Position numbers and translations under genes: made by a program. A model generated the notes under the pieces. It was not told where the DNA came from, searched no databases, and was given only the letters and a program-made list of their open reading frames with translations. 5,884 bases of DNA from SG8-41 sp036397875 (lineage in GTDB: Bacteria > Pseudomonadota > Gammaproteobacteria > Burkholderiales > SG8-41): the NCBI GenBank assembly GCA_036397875.1, contig DASWIC010000175.1, forward strand, positions 1 through 5,884, written 5' to 3'. Shown here in pieces: positions 1 to 5,143 of the stretch (position 1 is the stretch's first letter; every line of letters starts with the position of its first letter).

Positions 1-202
1 GCCCGACATCGTCGTCGGGCACGTATCCACTCCGACGAATACCTCCGAGCTCGGCGCAAAAGGCGCGGGCGAGGCGGGAACCGCGGGCGCGCCCGGCGCG
101 GTGATGAACGCGATCAACGACGCCCTCGCGCCCTTCAACGCCCGCGTCACCGCGCAGCCGTTCACGCCCGAGCGCGTGCTCAAGGCGCTGGGCAAGATCT
201 AG
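1..202 (+). CDS. Molybdenum hydroxylase large subunit (xanthine dehydrogenase / CoxL family), C-terminal end only
   Basis: This is the last 66 residues of a gene that begins outside the window; the reading frame starts at base 2 and ends with TAG at 200-202. The fragment carries GAKGAGEAGTAGAP (fragment residues 18-31), which matches the G-x-K-G-x-G-E-x-G signature near the end of the molybdopterin-binding large subunit of aerobic CO dehydrogenases, xanthine dehydrogenases and aldehyde oxidases. The Glu at fragment residue 24 corresponds to the conserved active-site base next to molybdenum. The following stretch, PGAVMNAINDALAPF, and a tail ending PERVLKALGKI are also typical of the family. 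Such enzymes hydroxylate aromatic heterocycles, aldehydes or CO using water and work with FeS and FAD subunits, which would lie upstream if present. The substrate cannot be read from this fragment. The stop codon overlaps the stop of the opposing dioxygenase gene. Family assignment is firm; the subfamily is not. Confidence 0.85.
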   Translation, partial: PDIVVGHVSTPTNTSELGAKGAGEAGTAGAPGAVMNAINDALAPFNARVTAQPFTPERVLKALGKI

Positions 203-1116
203 CCGGCCGCTTCGAAATTCCGGCCGAAGTCCTCGGGCACGTTCGGGCCCCACGCGTAGAGCGCGTCCTGCGGCGGCCAGTCCTGCGCGTCCCATTGCGC
301 TTGCGCCGGGATGTAATCGATGTCGCAGAAGTACTCGGCGAGTCCGTTCCAGGGATCGCGGATGTAGAAGAAGAAGTTCGAGCCGAGGACGTGGCGCCCC
401 AGGCCCCAGCCGTAGCCGTAGCCCTTGTCGAGCAGGCGGTTGGCGCCGATGCCGATCTCGTCGATGTTCGCCACCTCGAAACTCGCGTGGTGGTAGCCCG
501 GCCGCTCCGACTTGAGGAATGCGAGCACGTGGTGGTCGCTGCCGCCCTCGCAATGCAGGAACGCGACGATGTCCCGAGCGCGGTCCGTCAGGCGCAGTCC
601 CAGCACACGGGTGTAGAAATCGATCTGCCGGTCGAGCCCGGGCGTGAAGCGCAGCGTGTGGCCCAGTCGCCGCGGGCGCACGGGCGCATCCCGGGGCGGG
701 CAGCCGCGCGCGCCGAGGCGGGTGTAGTGGCCCGGCGTGTTGATCCGCCATTCCGGCCCGCCGAGCGCCGGCGCGGGTTCGGCCGCGCGCACGTTGACGA
801 GGACGCCGTCCGGGTCACGCAGCCACAGGCCGTCGGCGGGATGCTCCCGGGGCGGGTCGAGCAGGCGCACGCCACCGTCCTCGATGCGCCGCTTGAGGCC
901 AGGAAGGAGATCAGCGCGCGTGCCAAAGCACAGATGGTGCAGCTTACGGCTGGGCGCCTCGAGCAGCACCATCTGATCCTGGTCGCGACCGTGGCAGCGC
1001 ATGACGATGCGCCGTCCCTCCTCGCGGGCCTCCAGCCCGAACTCCTGGTAGAACTTGCGCCCGACGGCCGGGTCCGGCACCGCCAGCGCAACGTGCTGTA
1101 GTGAACGCACCGTCAT
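199..1116 (-). CDS. VOC-family extradiol ring-cleavage dioxygenase (2,3-dihydroxybiphenyl 1,2-dioxygenase / catechol 2,3-dioxygenase type)
   Basis: The 305-residue product has two vicinal-oxygen-chelate domains: about residues 4-110 (starting LQHVALAVPDP) and about 151-270 (starting LGHTLRFTPG). Type I extradiol dioxygenases bind Fe(II), or sometimes Mn(II), with two His and one Glu in the second domain. The likely ligands are H153, H209 or H210 (in GYHHASFEV) and E261 (in GLAEYF). The conserved second-sphere histidines also appear to be present (H195 or H196 in SDHHVL, and H242). The stretch around 240-261 nearly matches the extradiol signature, but reads DPWNG where the family usually has DPWG. 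The enzyme should cleave a catechol-like ring next to the hydroxyls using O2 in the cytoplasm; the exact substrate is unknown. I chose the ATG at 1114-1116 because the homologous N-terminus starts there and GGAGG lies 6 nt upstream. An ATG at 1233 would add 39 residues lacking family character. The gene is divergent from the importer operon. Confidence 0.88.
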   Translation of the reverse strand: MTVRSLQHVALAVPDPAVGRKFYQEFGLEAREEGRRIVMRCHGRDQDQMVLLEAPSRKLHHLCFGTRADLLPGLKRRIEDGGVRLLDPPREHPADGLWLRDPDGVLVNVRAAEPAPALGGPEWRINTPGHYTRLGARGCPPRDAPVRPRRLGHTLRFTPGLDRQIDFYTRVLGLRLTDRARDIVAFLHCEGGSDHHVLAFLKSERPGYHHASFEVANIDEIGIGANRLLDKGYGYGWGLGRHVLGSNFFFYIRDPWNGLAEYFCDIDYIPAQAQWDAQDWPPQDALYAWGPNVPEDFGRNFEAAG

Positions 1117-1122
1117 TGGCCA

Positions 1123-1127
1123 CCTCC
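1123..1127 (-). promoter_or_regulatory. Shine-Dalgarno site of the dioxygenase gene
   Basis: On the minus strand GGAGG is followed by TGGCCA and then the ATG at 1116, a 6-nt spacing. This near-ideal ribosome binding site decides the start in favour of 1116 over the longer open frame beginning at 1233. Confidence 0.8.
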
Positions 1128-1148
1128 ACCCGCTCGTGTGCGTCGCAA

Positions 1149-1157
1149 AATATAGCA
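1149..1157 (-). promoter_or_regulatory. Candidate extended -10 promoter for the dioxygenase gene
   Basis: The minus strand reads TGCTATATT, matching the extended -10 pattern TGn-TATAAT with one mismatch in the hexamer. It lies in a short A/T-rich island within otherwise GC-rich DNA. No good -35 hexamer is present 15-18 nt upstream, as extended -10 promoters can tolerate. Transcription would begin roughly at 1140-1143, giving a leader of about 25 nt that contains the GGAGG site. This is predicted from sequence only. Confidence 0.5.
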
Positions 1158-1174
1158 GAAAGGATTTCGCTGCT
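1154..1174. repeat. Imperfect inverted repeat beside the dioxygenase promoter (possible operator)
   Basis: The left arm AGCAGAAA (1154-1161) and right arm TTTCGCTGCT (1165-1174) pair as AGCAG with CTGCT plus AAA with TTT around the centre GGA, with two unpaired bases (1168-1169) in the right arm. The repeat overlaps the upstream edge of the extended -10 candidate of the minus-strand gene, a normal place for a regulator to bind. No regulator gene is in the window, so the binding protein is unknown. A chance repeat is possible. Confidence 0.4.
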
Positions 1175-1190
1175 GCACCCGGGAGTTCCT

Positions 1191-1210
1191 GATGCTTGAC
1201 AAATGGCATC
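1191..1210. repeat. Inverted repeat GATGC-N10-GCATC overlapping the importer -35 box (possible operator)
   Basis: Two perfect 5-bp arms (1191-1195 and 1206-1210) are separated by exactly 10 bp, so their centres are 15 bp apart. The spacer begins with the TTGACA -35 hexamer. A dimeric regulator binding here would directly affect RNA polymerase at the operon promoter. The arms are short, so this could be chance. Confidence 0.35.
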
Positions 1211-1223
1211 GCGCTCTCATAAT
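1196..1223 (+). promoter_or_regulatory. Sigma70-type promoter of the importer operon
   Basis: A perfect -35 hexamer TTGACA (1196-1201) is followed, after a 16-bp spacer, by CATAAT (1218-1223), five of six matches to the -10 consensus. Transcription should start near 1230, leaving a leader of about 75 nt before the binding-protein ATG at 1305. Such a good match is conspicuous in GC-rich DNA and suggests substantial basal strength. The flanking inverted repeats suggest it may be repressed or otherwise controlled. Confidence 0.7.
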
Positions 1224-1252
1224 CGCCGGGCAAGCTCTCGGGCCAATTGCCT

Positions 1253-1272
1253 CTCGCGGGACAGTCCCGGAG
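1253..1272 (+). promoter_or_regulatory. Palindrome or leader hairpin in the 5' untranslated region of the importer operon
   Basis: CGGGAC-A-GTCCCG (1257-1269) is a perfect 6-bp inverted repeat around a single base. It extends by CTC (1253-1255) pairing with GAG (1270-1272) if G1256 is bulged. It lies downstream of the predicted start site near 1230 and 21 nt upstream of the Shine-Dalgarno site. It could act as a DNA operator blocking polymerase or as an RNA hairpin with a CGGG/CCCG core. It has no U-tract, so it is not an intrinsic terminator, and it does not cover the ribosome binding site. Confidence 0.45.
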
Positions 1273-1293
1273 CCATAATCCGTAACCGTTTCC

Positions 1294-1299
1294 AGGAGG
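1294..1299 (+). promoter_or_regulatory. Shine-Dalgarno site of the binding-protein gene
   Basis: AGGAGG (continuing GG) lies 5 nt upstream of the ATG at 1305. It fixes the start there and excludes the in-frame ATG at 1203, which falls inside the promoter and would put 34 non-hydrophobic residues before the signal peptide. Confidence 0.85.
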
Positions 1300-1304
1300 G
1301 GATC

Positions 1305-2570
1305 ATGTCCGACGCAATCAAGGGGTTACTGCACTTGGCGGGGCGCATTCTGGGCGCTCTCGCAGTCGCATTCGCACTCGCCGGCCCGGCGGCCGCGCAG
1401 GAGAAGAAGCCGATCAAGATCGGCTTCAGCATGGCGCTGACCGGCGGCCTCGCCGGCGCGGGCAAGGCGGCGCTGATCGGCATGGAGATCTGGCGCGACG
1501 ACGTCAACAAGAAGGGCGGCCTCCTCGGCCGGCCCGTCGAGTTCGTGTATTACGACGACGCCACGCAGCCGGCCAAGGTGCCCGGCATCTACTCGAAGCT
1601 TCTCGACGTGGACAAGGTGGACCTCGTGGTGTCGAGCTACGGCACCAACGAGATCGCCCCGGCGATGCCGATCGTGATGCGCAAGAAGCTGGTGTTCCCG
1701 TCGCTGTTCGGGCTCGCGGTGAACGACGAGTTCAACTATGACCGCTACTTCCAGATCATGCCGGCGGGCCCCAAGCCGAAGACCGACTGGTCGGCGGGGT
1801 TCTTCGAGCTCGCGCTGGCGCAGAAACCGCGGCCCACGACCATCGCGATCGTCGCGGCGGATGCGGAATTCGCGCTCAACGCGGCGGCGGGCGCCCGCGA
1901 GAACGCGAAGAAATTCGGCCTGAAAATCGTCTATGACCGGACCTATCCGCCGGCCACCACGGATTTCACCCCGATCGTCCGCGCCATCCAGGCTACCCAT
2001 CCGGATATCGTGTACGTGGGCTCGTATCCGCCGGACTCCACGGGCATGGTGAAGGCGGCGAACGAAGTGGGATTGAAGGCGAAGCTCTTCGGCGGCGGCA
2101 TGGTGGGGCTGCAGTTCGCGGCGATCCAGAAGAACCTCGGGCCGATGCTGAACGGGATCGTCAATTACGACTTCTGGGTGCCCGAGCCCACGCTGAAGTT
2201 CCCGGGCGTTGAGGAGTTCCTCGCCAAATACAAGGAAGCGGCCAAGGGCAAAGGCGTGGACCCGCTCGGCCATTACCTCCCACCCTACGCCTACGCCTAC
2301 CTGCAGGTGCTGGGACAGTCGGTGGAGGCGGTGAAGAGCCTCGACCAGGCCAAGCTCGCCGCGCACATGCACCGGGCCACCTTCGACACCGTGGTCGGCA
2401 AGGTGAAATTCGGCAAGAACGGCGAATGGGAGAGAAGCCGCGTGCTGTTCGTCCAGTTCCGGGACGTGCAGCCGGATAATCTCGAGCAGTTCGCGGGGCC
2501 GGGCAAGCGCATCGTGCTGCACCCGAAGGAGTGGAAGTCGGGGAACATCGTCTACCCGTACAAGAAATAG
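1305..2570 (+). CDS. Liv/HAAT-type ABC importer periplasmic substrate-binding protein
   Basis: The 421-residue protein has a Sec signal peptide: a hydrophobic core at about residues 8-27 after K6, then GPAAAQEKK with likely cleavage after A31. There is no lipobox Cys, so the mature protein should be free in the periplasm. The mature part begins KPIKIGFSMALTGG, the standard opening of Peripla_BP_6 (LivJ/LivK) proteins, and the two-lobed domain runs to about residue 395. The loop SSYGTNEIAPA (about 110-120) sits where the family contacts ligand in lobe one, and lobe two begins near TTIAIVAAD (about 178). It is longer than classical LivK, as is common in proteobacterial paralogues that bind aromatic acids, amides or urea as well as amino acids. 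The ligand cannot be deduced; the neighbouring hydroxylase and dioxygenase hint at an aromatic compound (inference). It is first in a five-gene operon behind a good promoter and the strongest ribosome site. The symbol livK would be positional only. Confidence 0.93.
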   Translation: MSDAIKGLLHLAGRILGALAVAFALAGPAAAQEKKPIKIGFSMALTGGLAGAGKAALIGMEIWRDDVNKKGGLLGRPVEFVYYDDATQPAKVPGIYSKLLDVDKVDLVVSSYGTNEIAPAMPIVMRKKLVFPSLFGLAVNDEFNYDRYFQIMPAGPKPKTDWSAGFFELALAQKPRPTTIAIVAADAEFALNAAAGARENAKKFGLKIVYDRTYPPATTDFTPIVRAIQATHPDIVYVGSYPPDSTGMVKAANEVGLKAKLFGGGMVGLQFAAIQKNLGPMLNGIVNYDFWVPEPTLKFPGVEEFLAKYKEAAKGKGVDPLGHYLPPYAYAYLQVLGQSVEAVKSLDQAKLAAHMHRATFDTVVGKVKFGKNGEWERSRVLFVQFRDVQPDNLEQFAGPGKRIVLHPKEWKSGNIVYPYKK

Positions 2571-2597
2571 CGCGCGAGCAGCCAGGCCCGCGCAGCG

Positions 2598-3473
2598 GTG
2601 TTCTCGTTCGATCTTCTGGCGAACGGCCTCGTCGCGGGCATTCTGCTCGGCGGCTTCTACGCCGCCGTGGCGATCGGGCTGGCCATCGCCTTCGGCCAGC
2701 TCGACATCGTCAACATCGCCCACCCGGCGTTCGTCATCGTCGGCTCCTACATCGCCTGGATCCTCAATTCCCGGCTGGGCCTCGACCCGGTGCTGATCGG
2801 GGTGATGGTCGCCCCGGTCTTCTTCTTCGTCGGCGCCGCGATCTACCGCGTCTATTACGCCGCGTTCGAGCGCACCGGGCAGGAGTCGCTCTCGGGGCTC
2901 GCCTTTTTCTTCGGCGTCATGTTCATCATCGAGGTGTTGCTGATCCTGGTCTACGGCGTGGACTACCGCCTGGTCAACGCCGGCTACATCGGCGAGACCA
3001 TCGAGATCGGCGTCGTCGGCATCCCGCTGCGCATGCTGGTGCCGTTCCTGGTCGCCGCCGCGCTCACGGCCGGGATCTACCTCTATCTGTCGCGCACGTT
3101 CATGGGGCGCGCGATTCTCGCGGTGGCGCAGGACCGCCTGGCGCTGCAACTGATGGGCGCCGATCCGGTGCGGGTCAAGCAGTTCGCATTCGGCCTCGCC
3201 ATCGCCACCACGGCGGTCGCCGGGGCGCTCCTCATCATCATCGGCCCGGTGGAGCCGTCGGTGGGGAGGCAATACATCGGCCGCGTCTTCGCCATTGTCG
3301 TGCTGGGCGGCATGGGCAGCATCCCGGGCATGTTCATCGCCGCGATGATCCTGGGCATCGCGGAATCGCTGGTGGCATCGTTCATGGGGCCGTCGTGGGC
3401 GCCGGCCGTGGCGTTCGGCCTGCTGTTGCTGACGCTCGCGGTGCGGCCCTCGGGACTCTTCGGCCGGCAGTAG
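2598..3473 (+). CDS. livH: Liv-type ABC importer inner-membrane permease, LivH family
   Basis: The 291-residue, very hydrophobic protein has about eight membrane segments (roughly 6-33, 43-57, 63-87, 100-119, 141-163, 196-217, 228-259 and 268-283). LivH hallmarks are present: LDIVNIAHPAFVIVGSY (35-51), the cytoplasmic coupling loop around GRAILAVAQD to GADPVRVKQF (170-197), VVLGGMGSIPG (234-244) and the ending RPSGLFG. NIAHPAF has Pro where classical LivH has Gly (NLAHG). It pairs with the LivM-type subunit to form the channel. Translation starts at GTG 2598: the frame runs back to the binding-protein TAG without another usual start, and the first residues fit the family. No good Shine-Dalgarno site precedes it, so it probably relies on translation of the gene 27 bp upstream and is made at lower level than the binding protein. 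Substrate is unknown; the symbol reflects family only. Confidence 0.93.
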   Translation: MFSFDLLANGLVAGILLGGFYAAVAIGLAIAFGQLDIVNIAHPAFVIVGSYIAWILNSRLGLDPVLIGVMVAPVFFFVGAAIYRVYYAAFERTGQESLSGLAFFFGVMFIIEVLLILVYGVDYRLVNAGYIGETIEIGVVGIPLRMLVPFLVAAALTAGIYLYLSRTFMGRAILAVAQDRLALQLMGADPVRVKQFAFGLAIATTAVAGALLIIIGPVEPSVGRQYIGRVFAIVVLGGMGSIPGMFIAAMILGIAESLVASFMGPSWAPAVAFGLLLLTLAVRPSGLFGRQ

Positions 3474-4418
3474 ATGAAAATCAGCGCGTTCTGGGTCTGC
3501 GTCGTCCTCATTTTTTTGGCCGGGCTGGGGCTCACCCACGCCGCGGTGAACCCGTACTACTTCAACGCGCTCTACGTGATCCTGCAGGCGACGATCATGG
3601 CGGTGGCGTGGAACATCCTGGGCGGATTCACCGGCTACGTGAATTTCGGCAGCGCCGCCTTCTTCGCGGTCGGCGCCTACACGGCCATCGCGCTCGACAA
3701 GGCATTGGGCCTCCCCCTTCCCTTCCTGATAATGGCAGCGGCTCTGGTATGCGGCCTGATCGGGCTGGGCGTCGGCTATCTGACGCTGCGCCTGAAGGGC
3801 GTCTACTTCGCCATCGCGACGCTCGCCATGGCCATCGTGATCGAGACCTTCGTCAACAACTGGTCGTACGTCGGCGGCGCGCGCGGCGTCTACATCCTGA
3901 CTCCGGAAAAGCACCTGTGGTTCGACCACTACATCGAAATGCTGTTCGTGGTAATGCTCGGGCTGGCGCTGGCGGCGGTCGCCATCTCGCGCAAGCTCAA
4001 TTCCTCGCGCCTCGGCCGCGGGCTCGCTGCCATCCGCGACGACGAGCTCGCCGCCGAATGCGCGGGCGTCCCCACGCTGCGCCTGAAGCTGGTCTCGACC
4101 ACGGTAATGGGGGCCATGATGGGGGTTGCGGGCGCGCCCTACCCCTTCTTCGTCACCTTCGTCGACCCGATCTCGGCGTTCAACCTTTTCGTCGCGGTGA
4201 ACGCGATCGCCATGCCGATGATCGGCGGCACCGCGCACTGGATCGGCCCCGTGATCGGCGCGCTGCTGGTGGGCTCGCTGCAGGAGATCATCACCGTCAC
4301 CATTTCCTCCGAGTTGAACGTGCTCCTCGTCGGCATCATGCTCGTGCTGTTCATCACCCTCGCGCCCCAGGGCATCGTCGGCCTGGCGCAGAAGTTGCGC
4401 CGGAGGTTCTTCCGATGA
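3474..4418 (+). CDS. livM: Liv-type ABC importer inner-membrane permease, LivM family
   Basis: The 314-residue membrane protein starts at the ATG directly after the livH stop (TAG|ATG, no gap), so translation is probably coupled; no strong ribosome site is visible. It has about eight to ten hydrophobic segments, with LivM hallmarks: ILGGFTGYVNFGSAAFFAVG (48-67), YLTLRLKGVYFAIATLAMA (102-120), the cytoplasmic coupling loop LGRGLAAIRDDELAAECAGV (180-199), MIGGTAHWIGPVIGA (249-263) and the ending APQGIVGL. In the GG-x-G stretch this protein has GGTAHW where family members usually have GGxGT. It forms the translocation pore with LivH, and the coupling loop should contact the two ATPases below. 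A T7 run (3511-3517) lies in codons 13-15, unusual in such GC-rich sequence. The stop overlaps the next gene by ATGA. Substrate is unknown. Confidence 0.93.
   Translation: MKISAFWVCVVLIFLAGLGLTHAAVNPYYFNALYVILQATIMAVAWNILGGFTGYVNFGSAAFFAVGAYTAIALDKALGLPLPFLIMAAALVCGLIGLGVGYLTLRLKGVYFAIATLAMAIVIETFVNNWSYVGGARGVYILTPEKHLWFDHYIEMLFVVMLGLALAAVAISRKLNSSRLGRGLAAIRDDELAAECAGVPTLRLKLVSTTVMGAMMGVAGAPYPFFVTFVDPISAFNLFVAVNAIAMPMIGGTAHWIGPVIGALLVGSLQEIITVTISSELNVLLVGIMLVLFITLAPQGIVGLAQKLRRRFFR
4402..4406 (+). promoter_or_regulatory. Shine-Dalgarno site of livG inside the livM end
   Basis: GGAGG lies 8 nt before the ATG at 4415, within the last codons of livM. Together with the ATGA stop-start overlap it fixes the livG start, although the same frame stays open for about 1.9 kb upstream through livM and livH. 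Confidence 0.75.
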
Positions 4419-5140
4419 GCCAGATGGTCCTCCGGGTAGAAGGCATCACCAAGCGCTTCGGCGGCTTCGTCGCCCTGGACAGCGTGGCGCTCACCCTCGC
4501 CGCCGGCGAGCGGCTCGGGCTGATCGGCCCCAACGGCTCGGGCAAGACCACGCTCATCAACTGCATCTCCGGCGCGCTCGTGAACGACGAGGGCACGATC
4601 GAATTCGAGGGCCGCGACGTCACGCGCATGCCGCCCCACCGGCGCGCCCGCCTGGGCGTGGCACGCACCTTCCAGATCCCCAAGCCGTTCCGCAGCATGA
4701 GCGTCCTCGAAAACCTGCGCGTGCCCCTGGAGTACGCCGCGTGGTCGCGCGCCGAGCACCGGCGGATCACCGACGAGGCCATGGAGATGCTCGAGCTGAT
4801 GGGGCTCAAGCACTGCGCCGGGGCGAGCTCCGGGAGCCTCACCCAGGTGGACATGCGCAAGCTCGAGCTCGCGCGGGCGCTCGCCGCCAAGCCGCGGCTC
4901 CTGGTCTCGGACGAGGCGATGGCGGGGCTCTCGAGCTCCGAAGTGGACGAGATTCTCGAGACGCTGTTCGCGCTCAACCGGCGCGGGGTCGCGGTGATCA
5001 TGATCGAGCACGTCATGCGCGCCGTGATGAAGTTCTCCGAGCGCGTCGCCGTGCTCGTCGCGGGCCGCAAGATCGCCGACGGCAACCCGCAGGCGATCGT
5101 GGCGGACCCGAATGTGATCAAGGCCTACCTGGGCGAGTGA
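4415..5140 (+). CDS. livG: Liv-type ABC importer ATPase, LivG family, with divergent signature motif
   Basis: The 241-residue cytoplasmic ATPase powers import. Visible motifs are Walker A GPNGSGKTT (38-46, K44), Q-loop Q87 in RTFQIPKPF, Walker B ending D166-E167, and switch H199 in IMIEHV. The C-terminal LivG-type tail ends NVIKAYLGE. Two core stretches are unusual. The ABC signature, normally LSGGQ or LAYGQ, reads SLTQVDMRKLELARAL (141-156), without the Gly-Gln core. The Walker B region reads LLVSDEAMAGL, with Ser before the Asp and Ala after the Glu where LLLDEP is usual. Catalytic Lys, Glu and His are all kept, so the enzyme is probably active. I recall LivG-like proteins of other proteobacterial importers with similarly altered LT-type signatures, so this may be a subfamily trait. 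It starts with ATG overlapping the livM stop and is preceded by GGAGG. It pairs with LivF, whose signature is near-canonical. Confidence 0.93.
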   Translation: MSQMVLRVEGITKRFGGFVALDSVALTLAAGERLGLIGPNGSGKTTLINCISGALVNDEGTIEFEGRDVTRMPPHRRARLGVARTFQIPKPFRSMSVLENLRVPLEYAAWSRAEHRRITDEAMEMLELMGLKHCAGASSGSLTQVDMRKLELARALAAKPRLLVSDEAMAGLSSSEVDEILETLFALNRRGVAVIMIEHVMRAVMKFSERVAVLVAGRKIADGNPQAIVADPNVIKAYLGE

Positions 5141-5143
5141 CGA

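Noticed and set aside
295..1101. A 268-codon plus-strand open frame opposite the dioxygenase
   Set aside because: No domain or ribosome site, and a composition typical of antisense shadow; the minus strand carries an intact metal-binding site.
1117..1233. Upstream extension of the dioxygenase start to an ATG at 1233
   Set aside because: The extra 39 residues do not resemble the family, would cover both promoters, and bypass the strong GGAGG site just before 1116.
1274..1279. A second CATAAT close to the binding-protein start as an alternative -10 box
   Set aside because: No -35-like hexamer lies 15-19 bp upstream and no extended TG is present. The TTGACA-linked copy at 1218-1223 is much better.
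2572..2593. Inverted repeat between the binding-protein gene and livH as a terminator
   Set aside because: The stem is only 5 bp of alternating GC with no T-tract, and downstream genes clearly belong to the same operon.
1326..4238. A 970-codon open frame on the minus strand opposite the binding-protein and permease genes
   Set aside because: Its translation is dominated by Arg, Asp, His, Glu, Gln and Ala with no recognisable domain. It lies antisense to well-supported genes, as expected from GC-biased third positions.
2531..4414. Open frame on the plus strand running through livH and livM into livG, suggesting an 869-residue fusion
   Set aside because: The part before 4415 is Arg/Gly/His-rich nonsense overlapping two clear permeases. 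The livG ATG has its own GGAGG and the ATGA junction, so the true gene starts at 4415.
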